Origin: Ctenosaura bakeri | Lineage: Eukaryota > Chordata > Lepidosauria > Squamata > Iguanidae | Length of the DNA stretch: 64,000 nucleotides | Assembly (NCBI GenBank): GCA_948474755.1 | Contig: CAOLHI010002505.1 | Span: 186,001 to 250,000 of the forward strand | Reading direction: 5' to 3' | Part shown: piece after piece, positions 34,421-47,054 of the stretch | Layout: the number at the start of each line of letters is the position of its first letter | Position numbering within the stretch: the stretch's first letter is position 1 | The notes under the pieces: generated by a model | Told to the model about the DNA's origin: nothing | The model's database searches: none | The model's input: only the letters and a program-made list of their open reading frames with translations | Made by a program: the position numbers and the translations under genes

Positions 34421-35075
34421 GAACAAAGAATGGACAGGCTTTGGAGGTTTCACAGAAGGCTACTCCAAGAAACCAGGAAGACATGGGATTTTTTTTTAAT
34501 GGATGCTGGAGTTGGAAAGATTGAAGATGTATCTACACCAAGCAGTATAGCTAAGGTGTTCCCCTTCCTATGGAGCATTTGACTGTGGGAGATCCTGGTA
34601 GAACAAAGAATGGGCAGGCTTTGGAGTTCCACAAAAGGCTTCTCTGGAAACCATGAGGACATGGGACTTTTTTTTTTTTTAATGTATGCCTGAGATGGAA
34701 AGATTGAGGAGATATCTATATCATGTGGTAGCACCTAGCAGCTAGGTTCACCCCTTCATGGGGATAATTTGACTGCAGGATGGTAGAACAAAGAATAGGC
34801 AGGCTTTGGAGGTTTCACCAATGGCTTCTCCATGAAACCAGGAACAGTTGTTTTTTTTTAAATGGATGCCTGAGGTGGAAAGATTGAGACACTATTCTAT
34901 GTCAAGGGTAAGGACTAGCAGCTAAGGTGTCCCCTTTCCTCTGGAAAATCAGACTGCAACAGATCCTGGTAAAACAAAGAATAGGCAGGCTTTGGAGTTT
35001 CACAGAAGGCTTCTCCAGGAAACCAGGAGGATTTTTCTTTTTCTTTTTAATGCGTGCCTGGAGAGATGGTAATAG
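34421..35075 (+). repeat. Tandem repeat, about 185-bp unit, 3.5 copies
   Basis: Units start at 34421, 34601, 34786 and 34972 with GAACAAAGAATRGGCAGGCT, continue through a CTTCTCCAxGAAACCAGGA block, a T run, GATGGAAAGATTGA and a CCCCTTCCTxTGGA block, and end in GATCCTGG. Spacing is 180, 185 and 186 bp. The units are clearly homologous but several per cent diverged. Confidence 0.9.
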
Positions 35076-35527
35076 ATTTTATTTGACTGTTTTGAAAAAT
35101 GTGGATAAAAAAATTTCTTTGAGGGAGAAACGGTCCATTATGAACACTTCTCATCAAAAAGCAAATACATCGTTGCCCTGCTTGGGAAGGAAAAGCTAGG
35201 CCTCGATTTTCTTTCATGCGCCCCCCCACGCAAGGCCTCCCTTTTTCGAGGTAGTGCGCAGCCTGTGGAGGGCGGCGGGGAGCCCCAGCTGGACAGCCGG
35301 TGGCAGACGTGAGTAAGCGCAACACACAGCGCCTGTGTGGCTATGGGAACCCCAGGAGAATGGTTGTCGTGTATCCCCCGCAAAGGGGGATGCACCCTGC
35401 CTGAGGAGAACCCACGCTAATTTACTGTTGCATTTCCATAGGCAGAAGATGCCATGCGCCTGGCCACCGACCCCCCGTGGACACGCAGGGCATGGCAGGG
35501 ATAGAAGGTAGGAAAACCTCTTTTTAA

Positions 35528-35905
35528 GTGGCCCTTGGCTTCATTTTTCATTTCCCCCCTAACGCCCCAACAATTAATAAACGACACAGTAAAGTTTTCT
35601 CCTTCAAAAAGGCCGTTGTGGATGCGCACATGCCTAATCAAATTTCACCATTGTTTTGGGTAGCAGACCAAGAGAACATCCCTCAACCAGAGCAGCCAGG
35701 GATGGATGTGGAGGAGCCAGAGGAGGAACACCCCTGTGCCCAGGACTAGAAAGTTCCAATCCCAATGTTAAAACCCCCACCCCTTTCCCAAACGCACACC
35801 CACCCTGTACAGCACTTTTTTTTTTATTTATGTAAATATGTACTTATGTAAATATATATTTTTTGGAAAAGAAAACATTTATTAAACATTTATTCTTTCA
35901 AGTTG
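35528..35905 (+). other. Possible last exon and poly(A) site inside the transposon
   Basis: An open frame ends at 35749 with an acidic tail (NIPQPEQPGMDVEEPEEEHPCAQD). An A/T-rich stretch follows, with ATTAAA near 35881 and a GT-rich GTTGGTGTGTGG about 20 bp later, the layout of a vertebrate cleavage site. I do not recognise the protein. It may be a remnant of a transposon gene, a captured host exon or chance. Confidence 0.3.
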
Positions 35906-37214
35906 GTGTGTGGCTCCTTGCATGTATCCCTCCCCTGCAAAGCAGTTAGGTCAGCGTGGCGTCTGTGACATGGCACTGTTTCAGTCACGGACCGCTGGGA
36001 AATTTGCCAGCAAGACAAACTGTTTTGCGTGTTTGGCGAAGTGGTGGAAAGGGCGGTAGTGTCAGCGTGGACTTTTCAGCTTGGATCAACACTGCGTGGG
36101 AAGATTTGCAGTGGGAATGCGCACTCCCCGTGGATTTCCGATCCTGTGGAGACAAGGAGGGGCGTTAGTATTTATCAACAAAGCAAACAGTACGAAACAA
36201 ACAGCGGGTCTTTTAAGTCTTAAAAACTAAACTGACAAAGAGAACTGCCTTGTTTTATAACTTCAGAGGGCAGATATTCACAGCAGGGGAGATAACCTTT
36301 CAGCTTTTGTGATATCAACAGCTTCAAGGTAATGTACAACAACTTAAATTTTGGCACAAGCTAGAGTGAAAACGATGTGGTAAATTGTGTGCCTCTACAA
36401 TAGTCCCAGGAACTGGTTTTCTGCCCATGGGATCCTCCCTCCCAGAGCCACATGGACTGATAAAGATGAAATGCTTGCCTCCACCAAACAATGATGTGCA
36501 TCCCATTGCCCTATGGATCTCTGCCATGTCCTAGACAGCTAAAGAAGCATGGAACACCACTGAGTCTCCTGCCCTGGCAGGAAGATCATCCCCCTCTGCA
36601 TGTGGCGGGGGGGGGTTCAGACAAATAACACAGCAGGCCCTCATGGGGCTTGACTGTATTAATGGCGGCCGCTCGAAAAATAACTACTGTCAGGGGTCAA
36701 ACAGAAGCCACTACCCCCTACACCCCCAGCCCGAGAATCTGGTTTAAAACGGAAGATTACCAAGGGCCATTTTTCTCTGGGGGCGCCAAACAGTCCCCAG
36801 AGAAAAATAATACGTTTATGCAGCCACATGTAGGCCCCAATAAACAGGAAAAAAGTTTCCCAGTAAAAGTTTGCACGGGGACCTCGTGCCGGAGCAGCAC
36901 AGCAGCCATCCCCAAATTTACACAGCATCCCGTCATTGCGCCATGATCCTGCTTCCAAAGTAACCTGGAGAACGGGTTTGGCGCGGCGGCTGCTTTGGAC
37001 GTTCCCTCCCTTCCTACCTGCCCCCCTCCACAGCTTTCCCAATTTTCCCTAACCTTTAAAAGCATCCTGCCATGCCATCCTCGGCGAGTGTATCCACTCG
37101 CCAGCCACCACCTCCCCCTCGACCCCATATTTAAAATCAGGGCACCTTCGGGAGACACAACCCCCGGAAACCCGCAATTCACGACGCCGCACGGACAAAG
37201 GATAGCTAAGGGAA

Positions 37215-37325
37215 AAACCTACCTTCCTTTTTTTCCGTTCCTCATCCCTTTGCTTCCTCCTTGCAGCCGCTGAAACCTTCCTTTTTTTCCGTTCCTCGTT
37301 CGTTTGCCTCCTCCTTGCAGGCGCC
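37215..37325 (+). repeat. Short tandem duplication, about 56-bp unit
   Basis: Two units each contain CCTTCCTTTTTTTCCGTTCC and CTCCTTGCAG. On the minus strand they produce a repeated lysine/arginine-rich run that is not a credible protein. Confidence 0.8.
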
Positions 37326-37784
37326 TCAGTGGGTTTGGAAAATGGCGCCGCCCGCTCGTGCTGTGGCTTCTGCTGACCACGCCTTGATCCCTCCCTCTCT
37401 TGATCGCCCGCACGAATCAGGACGCACCGCTGCTTTCTCATGGAAACGTCGAGCGCGGATTGGAGGAAAAGACCGCATTTTATCCGGTCTTTGAAAAGTG
37501 CGCGGAAATGCTGATTGGTGGCTCCCCCGCTCAGATTGTGGTGAGAAACCAAAAAGTTTAATGCGACCACATGCTCTCTAACGTGTAAAAGGCACCCGAT
37601 CAAGGTCGAACTGGGAAGCTTTAAAAACCCCGTGTGAAAAGGGCCTTAGTTTGCATGTTACTGTATGGGTGTTTGGGCATGGTAGATATTTATGGCGATA
37701 TCTTTTTTGTTAACTTTTTCCCCCACACTTTCATTACTCTAACCATTTTCTTTTCTCCCTCTCTCTCTCTCAATATGAAGTTAA

Positions 37785-38215
37785 ATAAGAAGTATGGAGA
37801 ATAAAACATATAAGGAAAGGTTGAAGGAGTTGGTCATTTTCAACCTGGTGAAGAGAAGAGTTAAGCTGACACAGTCACTCTCTTTAATATCTAAAGGGCT
37901 CTTATAGAGTGGAAGGTTCATGTTTGTTCTTTGCCACCCTAGAGGGTAGCACTTGCTCTAATGGCTTTAAGTTACAAGAACTTAAATTTCAATTGAACTA
38001 TAGAAGGAACTTCTTGGTGGTAAGAGCAGTACAGCAATGGAACCAGTTACCTAGTGAGGTGTTAGGGTCTTTTCTCTGGATGTCTTCAAATAGAGGCTGG
38101 CCAGCTACCTGCTGAGGATACTTTAGCTGGAGTTCCTGCAGTCAACAGGGGGTTGGACTCGACAGTCTATAGCACCTCTTCCAAATCTGAGTCTACTATA
38201 CTATGTGCCCACACT
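37785..38215 (+). pseudogene. CR1 LINE, 3' end
   Basis: The plus strand carries the CR1 C-terminal blocks YKERLKELVIFNLVKRRVKL-like, [37 protein letters not shown] (about 37955-38070) and a worn 3' end (GGTTGGACTCGACAGTC...). Frames are broken and the octamer end is unclear. Confidence 0.82.
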
Positions 38216-39089
38216 CTCCTCCATTAGAATATGTCTGATTATGAAATAATTTCTTCTTTTAAAACTACTTTTATACATTTTTTTCAAAGAACATTAAGCT
38301 TGCATATTTCTTTCTCTGCTAAACTCGGTGAGGAGGATGAATGTGGGACTGATTATTGTTCAGCCTCTGCCTTGCCAGTTTGGTAAATCTGCTTGAGAGA
38401 TCCACTACTATCTCTCACATTTCCAAACAGACAGGTGGGACCCAGGTATAAACAGATTGTTTGGGCTTCATTTCCTTTTCAAACACATAAACTTGCCAAT
38501 TTCCCCACCCTTTGGGTGATTGGGTTTTTCTGAATTGTGTACTAAACAAAATATCCTCACCAAATAGCAGGATCATTGCAAGGAAACTTGAAACTTTCCA
38601 GTCATAATTACCAGCAATGGAGAGACAGGATTCATATTTACAAGTGTCCTGAAACAGACAAATTAGGAGGAGGAGATGCTATTGCTTTAGAAAAAGGATT
38701 CTATGCTACAAGGTATAATTTGTGATTCTTTGAAAGACAATCAGGTTTTTTTACAGAGTGTAAGACATGTTACATGATCTTTAAAAATCATTTGACTATG
38801 CATACTCTAAATCCCAGACAATTTGGATCAGAATTGGTGAAACAGGAACTTCATTCCAAGAAGTGTCAGGCATATATAACTACTCTGGAATATTTATAAA
38901 GCATATCTAACTACTCCTTGGTACACCGAGATTAAATAGATTTTATCTCAGGCATGAACAGAAAATGAGATTTCTTACAGGAACTTTGGGAGAACAGTTT
39001 ATTCTTTTTTGTCTGCTCTGAATGGGACAAATTTCCTGAAATTTGATGGTGCTGTTTTATGACTCAGAAGAGAATGCACTGAACAAAGC
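38216..39089. other. Spacer without recognised features
   Basis: A/T-rich, no coding frame with protein character and no repeat family that I can name. Confidence 0.4.
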
Positions 39090-40450
39090 ATAAACAAAGC
39101 TAACAGATACATAACTGGTATGAAAGAAAAGGAAGTTAGGGCCTTATTTAAGCCATGGACTGAATAGAGAGGCACCAAAGTGCTAGATCTCATGCCCAGT
39201 GACCTGTGCGGTCTGTTCAACATGCTATCACTTTGCAGAGACATATATACTTTAATTTTTGTGAATTATTTTTCAAGATATTATGTTATCTACCTGCTGA
39301 AAGAGAAAGGTCATGCCCAAGAGATGGTGCAGAAGTACATTGACATTGTGAGTATCAAGTTCAAAAGGATACCAGAAGCAATCCACAGAGATTTAGTGGT
39401 TAGTATCTCTCATATTACACACAAGTTTTAGTGTGCTTCATGTGTCAACTATACTCCTGAGCTGAAAGATAAAAGGAACTGTGATGCTGGCTCATCTTTG
39501 CAGCAGATTCTGGGATAACTCCACCATGACTGCGTCTTATATTCAGAACAGATTGCCAGCAAAAGACACTATACAATGCCATTTTAGCTATGGCATGGCA
39601 GAGAGCCAGACATTAAATACCTTAGAACTTTTGGCAGCCTTGCATATGCATACATACCAATAAAGGTGAACAGAATAGACTGTTCTAATTGACTCTGCTC
39701 CTGGAAGCAAAGGAAATAAAGTAATGAACTTAAAGACTGGTGAAATTACTATTAGGCATGTGGCTGACTTTGATGAATGACACATGGTGGATTAGAGAGG
39801 AACTGTGCTAGTTTTCCCAGAGGAATAGATTGTATTAGATTTCTCATAAGAAAAAGAGACTATGTTAGAATCCATGGATAAACAAGAAAAAATATGTTGA
39901 GCCTCTCTCAGAAATGCAAATGATGCACATTTTAAGGACACTACAGTTACACAGTCACAGTCTTGAAAAAGAGAGTGAAGTGCATTATGGAAAACAAGCC
40001 TAAAGCAGAAAGGAGGACTTGAAGAGAGGATGACCTGATGAGTGGGCTGGATGATGTTGTAGAAACAGACCAAGGCCCAAAAAAGGGTTCCTGAATGCTC
40101 AGTCTGACTTAATGAAGGTGTACCATCTTCATGCTTGTTCCTTCTCACAAAGTTAGTATTACCAAATGAACAGAAGCTGTTCAAGGTATGAAAAACAACC
40201 AGAGTTGTATATGTTTTCTCAAACAGAGAACATGATGCTATGCAGCAAGAACATTAAGACAAGATACAACAAGGTTCATGAGCTGAGTGAGAAAGAGTAT
40301 TCAGTACCATACTATCCAACTACTGAAATGAAAACTGACATTTTGATCAAGTCAAGTGACTGCTTTGATAACCTGCAAGTCAACATGCATACATGCAAAT
40401 ACTTGTTTAAACTCACAAGGCTGAGACTTGAAGGTGTAGGCTGTCATTAC
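39090..40450 (+). pseudogene. Second Ty1/copia relic (integrase and RNase H ends)
   Basis: The plus strand gives VLDLMPSDLCGLFNM and FVNYFSRYYVIYLLKEKGHAQEMVQKYI near 39180-39350 (integrase core). Then come TASYIQNRLPAKDTIQCHFSYG near 39530-39595 and a CSWKQRK-type block near 39700. After a stretch of poor similarity, 40230-40400 reads NIKTRYNKVHELSEKEYSVPYYPTTEMKTDILIKSS, the C-terminal end of copia RNase H. The reverse transcriptase between them is missing, so the copy has a large internal deletion. Its residues differ strongly from the copia at 21551, so it is an older or different family. No LTRs found. Confidence 0.8.
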
Positions 40451-43400
40451 AAGTCCTGGATCTACTACAAAATGTTGGGATTCACCCACGGCCAAGGAAC
40501 CTGAGGTTCAAAGAGAAGAGAGGTCTGTCAAAAGGTGCCTAGAAATGGGCAAGATGTTTTCCTAAGAAACACACATGCATGCATATGTACTAGAGAAAGA
40601 AGTGGTTAGATGTAGGAAGCATTTGGACTGTGCATAGAGAAAGTACATGCTGAAAAATAAACATAAGGGTTACAAACATGAGCTTTACAAAGACTTTATA
40701 TACTTTTGGGTGCTGATAGAAATATCAATGATTCCTTATGCAAATTAGACTATTTGGTCAAAGACAGAAACAGCAAGCTGATCCTTCCTCCAGAATAAGT
40801 CCCCTACAAATCAGGTGAGTATTGTAAGACAAAGGAAAAAGCAACACAACAGGCTACTCATTTGGGTTTTCTGAAAGAGATTACTAAGTGTTTGGACAAA
40901 GTACCTTTTTGTTAAACCAAGATAAGCACCCACTTGAGGAACACATTACAGAGTGCTTAACTAGATAGTCACCAATAGTCACCTAAGGTGATCTCCCTGT
41001 CATTATGGCTACTGCCTAAATGTAGGATGCCCATTTGTAGTCAACACTTCCTGCACGGGAGGTTTTCATGTTTAATGTCTTAATGATTACCTTGCCCTGA
41101 GAATATTTAACATTAAATAGTTACTGATATTGGGAAGTTATATTTCTTAATTTTCCCTGAAAGTTGAGGACCAGAAAACTATTTCCTTGCACCCACAAAT
41201 TTACCTTTCTATATCCTGGCAGCAATTTCCATGTAGCTCATATACATATGTACACATGTGCATGGATGCACAAAACACACACACAAACATAATGTGTATG
41301 TCTTGGCAGGGATGTTGTGCAAGCACAGGTAACTTGGCAACAAAGAAGGCAGTTCTAGAGAAGACATACCATACAAGAATATTAAACCTATAATATGTTG
41401 CTATTCATTAACAGCAGCAATGTGTACATGACAGATTGTGCATAGCATGATGCATGAGTTTACTTAACAATAGCACTGTAAAGACACACTAACAGTAATA
41501 GGTGTTTCAAGAAGGCAAAAGGAAACACAAAATAAGGACAGTAATTTACTCTGGGGCAGTGACCAGAGAAAAAGGAATGTGCATTAATTGTACCACAAGT
41601 GAAAAAATTGCCAGCCCTTGGATGTATGTATCACATATTGGCTGGTATCCTGTTACTGACATACAAAAGTGTAAATCCACCTTATGACTGCATATGTACT
41701 TTCTGGCTATTGTATATGTTTCCATACTCCACAACAACCAAACACACAAAGCTAGGACTCCTGATTTTGCTGTGATAGCCTCCCTGAATGACCATTTTTG
41801 TGGCTGGTGGAGAATGCAGGGGACTGGAGCGCTGGCATCATCCTTCAAGACGTGGAGAGCCATAATGGAGTGGAATTCTACCTGTGGAACTCTTACACTA
41901 CTCTGGGAAGTTTAGGATTCCAACTCTTACATGTTAACTAATGATCTCCAGTGAGCAAATAGTGTTTCATGTAGCCACCTGGTTAGCTCATGTTGGCTTT
42001 TGGTTGATCAGCCTGCTGGTTAGACACCAACAGTCAACTAATGGTTAAATCCACCCCAGTTTCAGGGAGACGATCTGGGGTGTCACAGGTGGGGATTTTT
42101 TTTTTCCTGCCTTCCTGTTACTCTCCAGTCCCACATTCATACTCATCAGAGTCCCGTTGTGGAACCTCCCTACCTTCTTCTAAGCCAGCTGGCGATGAAT
42201 AAATTGGGAACCAGTGATGGCTTGCCTATGATGCAGTGTAAGGCTGTCATGTCAGGGTTTATATTTCGCATTTCATACAAGGACAGCAAGCTGGTTTACA
42301 TATTTGCTTTTTTATTACTGCATTTTACTGCCAAATGCAGAGATAAGTACTTTTACAATTTTCTCTCTCATGAACAGAAATATTTCCCCTGGTTTAAGAT
42401 ACTATGAGGTATGGAAGTAAATCTGCTCATAGTTTGTTCCCATATGAAAGAATCAATATTTTTAGTAATTTCCTCCTTACTCTACAGGGATATGAGGACC
42501 TCTGTGCAATTATGGGGCATTATTCCTATGTGGGAACTTTGAGGAGGGGAATTCATTTGCACAAAAATGCAGAGTTTTACTGAACTACTTTCCATGATCA
42601 TGTCTAGCTCTACTTGGAATATATTTGAACTTTTGTGTGGTATTTGCCATGTTGGTCCCTGCTACTTCACATTGGACAAAACATGAAATATTTTGAAGCA
42701 GGTATATTTAATAAATTATTCTAGAATTTTAACATTGTTGCTATCTCATCATGGCAGGAGAAGATCAGAAGTATTACAAGTTCCTCATCTACCCTATCTT
42801 TGAAGGAACACCTTATTTATGAATAGAATCTAATTTTGCTTAGAATACCAATGAGCCTGGTTTATAGAGTGAATTGTGTGGCCAATGGTTTTATTTTCAT
42901 TGGAAAGGATAAAGTAAATTCAGAATTGGCTCTGGATTTACTCTCCCAATCCCCTGTCACTCATCCCAGCCCTGTCTTTAGTCTCTGTGACTGCTGATTC
43001 TTAAGAAAACAGAAATCAGCATGAACTACGCCAGTTGCTTTTCAAAATGAAAAGTTCTTAGCTCAGCATTTGGGTTCCCAATTGGCTTTTAATCAAGGTT
43101 ATGGAAAAGTCCATAAACTTTCTTCTGAATATTTAACAAGCTGGAGGTCAGAAAAGATACTGCACTGCCAAGGACAAGTGAAATGAGATTGCAATCAGAA
43201 GAGCAGTGAAGACCTACTGTTAAGCAGGTCTTTGTCTCTGAGATAATATCTGGCAACACAAGTAGCAGGCAGACATATTTTAACCCCCTCCTCAGGATTC
43301 TTTTGTGGGACTTAATTTTCCAAGTGTAAGCTGCCAATAAGCAAAAATTGATGCATGGAACTTGGTAGTTCAATTGATTTTAGACTCTGGCTTTTCTTCA

Positions 43401-43734
43401 AAATCATGATTGAAATCCAGGCTTGACAATGCTGACTAAGAATGGGCTCTAACAACAGAACTACAAGCAAAGCTTTGTGTGCTTTATTTTTAACTACATA
43501 AGCAATTTTTTTTAAAGTCTGAATTGGAGGGATAATGAAAGAATCAAAGTCAAATTTTATTAGGAACATCCAGAATGTAGACATTTTTCACATAAGAGCA
43601 CAGATGGGTAACACATGAGCTTGAAGTAGCATATTGAACAACAGCTTCATATCTTCAAAAGAAATCAAATGTGGTTCCAATCCACATAGGTATTGTTTGA
43701 ATGAATAGCTTCCATCTCAAGCAACTAACTTTTA
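40451..43734. other. Long region without recognised genes
   Basis: It contains short CA-rich patches (about 41265-41290) and A/T-rich sequence. I see no exon, RNA gene or clear transposon end. Confidence 0.4.
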
Positions 43735-43872
43735 AAAAAAAAAATTATTATACACTAAATTTAAATACATAAAATAGCAGATAGAGAAATACAAAATGCA
43801 AAGACAAACAGCACTAACAAAAAAATAGTCTTGAAAGACATAAGACAAAACCAAACTAACATAAAAATAGGG

Positions 43873-43919
<47 letters not shown>

Positions 43920-44110
43920 CTTCCAGTTCCCCAGGTGATGGTTATAAAATATAATAGTAGATATACTTTCTCAGCATCATAAGATTCATAAATATTTCTG
44001 CTATATTAATTACAAACTACTAATACTGAAAACCCAAAATGGAAATTCTCCCCCAATGGTCTCTCAAATATGCAATCAACATAACCAATCATTCTTAAAT
44101 CTACTCAGTG
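43735..44110 (-). mobile_element. Possible L1 3' end
   Basis: On the plus strand an A-rich stretch with many ACAAA/AAATA runs is followed by GACTTCCAGTTCCCCAGG. This composition resembles the inverted L1 3' region at 13085-13600. There is no coding block and no duplication, so the call is tentative. Confidence 0.3.
43873..43917 (+). repeat. (TA)n microsatellite
   Basis: About 22 uninterrupted TA units. Confidence 0.97.
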
Positions 44111-44357
44111 ATGCTTCTTTAATCAAAATAGTTAATTTGTCCATTTTTGCCAAAACGAACAATTATATCATCCATTCTTCTTGAGATGGGATAGTTGAAT
44201 CTTTCCTCAAGCAAATAATACTGAGGATCCTTGGTTGGATAGGCTATAGGTATGGAATTGCTCCTAAAACCTACCTGTAAATTCCCAGAGTACTTTTTTT
44301 TCCTAATGAAATTATTGAGAATGCCTTGAACATAGTTTATGGTGAAATGCAAAACAG

Positions 44358-44380
44358 TGAGAGAGAGAGAGAGAGAGAAA
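44358..44380 (+). repeat. (GA)n microsatellite
   Basis: About ten GA units, one interrupted. Confidence 0.9.
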
Positions 44381-45145
44381 GAGTTATTCTTGTGCATCCC
44401 CTAGAAAAATAAGATTATACTGGCAATTTTTTTTCTTTTGCATGTAGTGCACCACCACCACCACTCCCCATAAAAATGTTCTCAAATGATTCTAGGTGCA
44501 GGATACTGTTGGTGATGAAAAATAATGTTCAGGCTGCTAGTGCAATTACTACTGTGGCTATCTGGGGAGTTCATAAGCAGCCAGGGGAAGTGGTGGTGGG
44601 GATGCCACCAGTTCTAGTCATGAGCCAAGAAACCATTTGAGAATTTCTACTATCTTTGGAAAACATTCAGCAAAACTTTCCCCAGCACCGTGACAACCAC
44701 CACCAATTTTGTCACCCACAAATAGGGAGAATCCCCACCTTTAAAAGAAATTTTCTTCTACTGTCCTTGGAAAATATTTGCTGTAGGTCTTGCATCATAA
44801 CTCAATGTTGGCCCAGTATTGTGGGTCAGTTGTCCCCACAGATAATTCAGACAAAAGTCTGACAGTGCTGACCCATGATTGCTCTTGATGGTCCAATCAC
44901 ATTGCTTTTCAAAAGAAAAAAAAGATTAAATGTATCTGTATACATATCTACTTAACCGTTGATGGACGGTGCAGGAAGAGGAGGCAACTGCAACAACCCT
45001 TTATATATAACAAAATATATTCCTTAGACTCTGTAACAGATGAAACATCCAAATGATTTTCAATGTTCAATCAGCAAATGTTCAGCCTTTAGTAAAAGAA
45101 TAATTACTTCTGTTGGTGCTTGCTATATTCTTGTTGACTTTAACT
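44381..45145. other. Spacer without recognised features
   Basis: No coding frame or repeat that I can name. A short CCA-repeat patch lies near 44450-44465. Confidence 0.4.
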
Positions 45146-45150
45146 TAAGG

Positions 45151-45462
45151 TGTCAGGAGCTGAATCCACACACACAAATAGTACAGTGCATAAAAACTAT
45201 TTATTTGGAGTGAGGTACATTGTACAAGATGTTAATGAGGAGACTACCATTCAAAAAGAAGCGCAAGAGCTTAAGATACCCCAGCGTTTCGTCTCCTATG
45301 CCTAGAGACCTTGAAGCTGTGAGATCCAAGCAGCACTTATCAGCACATTCCTAGCAAGTGTTTACCTAATGGTCTCTGGTACCTAGGCTTCTCTGGTACA
45401 AGCAGACTGTTACTTATGCTGGACTACATATCCCATTACTTAATATGGAGGGCATCCTGACA
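45151..45462 (-). repeat. 3' LTR of the gypsy element (312 bp)
   Basis: On the minus strand it starts TGTCAGGATGCCC and ends AGCTCCTGACA, with TGTCAGG/CCTGACA inverted ends. An AATAAATAG signal is near 45200. Its first 30 bases recur at 47055-47084 with two mismatches. Confidence 0.88.
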
Positions 45463-45476
45463 TCCTGCCCCTCCTG
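45463..45476 (-). promoter_or_regulatory. Polypurine tract of the gypsy element
   Basis: CAGGAGGGGCAGGA on the minus strand directly precedes the 3' LTR. Confidence 0.85.
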
Positions 45477-45479
45477 AAA

Positions 45480-47040
45480 AAAAAATGCTATAAGTCATGT
45501 GAAATGCTGCGCAGGTTAGTGAAACTAAGAAGGGTTAGTGGGAATGGGAATTGGGGACTTGTGAAAAGCAGAAAGAAGTTGAGGACTAAAGACATCAAGA
45601 GAATCAAGACAGTCAGTTAGTTGGAGGGAGATAGCAGTGTCCCTTTGTGAATTCTTCGATCGATGACTTGAGAAACTCCAGTGAGGCAGGGGTCAGTTGG
45701 CAAAGAAGTCTGCAAAAAGGGACGGTTTGAGCAATCTGCGATGAAAAACAGGGTGGATGAGTTTGTATTTTGGAGGCAGAGAAAGTTCGAAACTGACTGT
45801 ATTAATGGCTCTTTTGATGGGGAAAGGACCAATGTATTTAGGGGCAAGTTTTTTAGAGGGTCCATCAAAATTCAAGTTTTTTGTGGAGAGATAAACAAGG
45901 TCCCCAGATTTGTAGATAGGGTTGCATTGCCTTATTCTATCGGCAAAGCATTTGTTAGAGGTTTTAGAAGTTTCAAGTGTAGAGTGAACAGCGTCCCAAC
46001 TTCGGGTGATTTTGTGAGCCTAGTTGGCAACAGACAGGGGAACGCTAGCCCTGTCCTCCTCAGAGATAGGTGGGAACCGCTTGAGCTCTGCTCCGTAGAC
46101 AACTTCAAAGGGAGATTTTCCAGTGGAAGAATGTACAGCCGAATTGTAGGAAAATTCGGCGAAGGGAAGCAGAGGCACCCAATTATTTTGGTTGGAGTTA
46201 AAGCAGTGAAGGTATTGCTCCAGAGTTTGATTGACATATTCAGTCTATCCATCAGTTTGTGAATGATGGCTACTACTCAGTTTTTGGACAATTCCAATGG
46301 ATTTGAGGAACAAGGTCCAGAACTTGGAAATAAATATTGGTTCCCTATCTGAGATGATGCGGGACGTGAGGCCGTGGAGTTTCCAGATATTAGAGATGAA
46401 AAAGTCAGCAAGTTTTTCTGCAGTGGGGACTTTTTTGAGAGGAACGAAGTGGGATTGTTTTGAGAAGTGGTCTGTGACAACCCAGATGATGTAATGTCCT
46501 CGACAATTGGGAAGACTGACTATGAAGTCCCAGGAAATGATGTCCCGGGGGCTGGGGGTGCAGAGAGGGGCTGGAGGATCCCGTGCAGTTTTGAAGTAGG
46601 AGGTTTACAGGTTTTGCAGGTAGCACTGTTCTTTATGTATTCTTGTACATATTTGGTTAATCCAGGCCAGTGGAAAAGTTTCCTGATTGCATGAAGCATT
46701 TTGAGGAAGCTGAAATGTCCAGCAGGTTTAGAGTCATGATATTTTCTGAGTACCTCTGATCTGCAGTCCGAAGGCGCATACAATTTGATTCCAATAAAAC
46801 CACACCATTAGTCCAAGTAACTGCGGAATGATGACTGTTTAGCCAGTCATCAGTGGTGTAAGCAGTTTTTAGAGCTTGCAGGAAAGCAGAATCAATCATA
46901 GAAGAAATCAAGGAGCGGGCACGTTCTTGCACGTGCATGGTAACTTGCATTCCCAGCATGCTGGGGGTGAAGAGAGTCTTTAGGGAGCAAGGAATAGCTT
47001 GGTGATTCATGGCAAGGGAGTCTATAAAGTAGGTCAGACA
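45480..47040 (-). pseudogene. pol: gypsy pol remnant: integrase
   Basis: From the left LTR stub inwards, 46780-46560 gives the H2C2 zinc region (VLRKYHDSKPAGHFSFLKML...FHWPGLTKYVQEYIKNSATCKTCK). Around 46480-46280 comes the core start, DHFSKQSHFVPLKK-like with broken frame, then IISDREPIFISKFW. 46250-45930 gives the [28 protein letters not shown] part, and 45870-45690 the C-terminal KLAPKYIGPFPIKRAI...PVFHRRLLKP domain. The protein would integrate cDNA. At least four frame changes and stops make it dead. It differs from the gypsy relic at 1-1045. Confidence 0.88.
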
Positions 47041-47054
47041 GCGTATTTGTTACA

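Larger units (their letters stand above)
34020..37645. mobile_element. PIF/Harbinger-like DNA transposon, 3.6 kb
   Basis: The ends GGCCCTTTTCTCACGGGG and CCCCGTGTGAAAAGGGCC are inverted repeats with one mismatch in 18. TTA flanks both sides (34017-34019, 37646-37648). The same terminal motif marks smaller elements at 19571, 51324 and 58022. I find no DDE transposase or Myb-like protein on either strand, so it looks non-autonomous or too decayed to read. The inside is a mosaic: GC-rich subterminal parts, a tandem array at 34421-35075, and a possible 3' exon with a poly(A) site near 35528-35905. Confidence 0.8.

Noticed and set aside
37049..37603. 184-codon minus-strand frame with repeated Lys/Arg-rich runs
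   Set aside because: The runs come from a 56-bp tandem duplication and the frame lies in the subterminal part of a transposon. It matches no transposase that I recognise.
45480..47040. Plus-strand frame of 193 codons near 45681-46262
   Set aside because: It is the antisense of the gypsy integrase, whose conserved blocks are on the minus strand.
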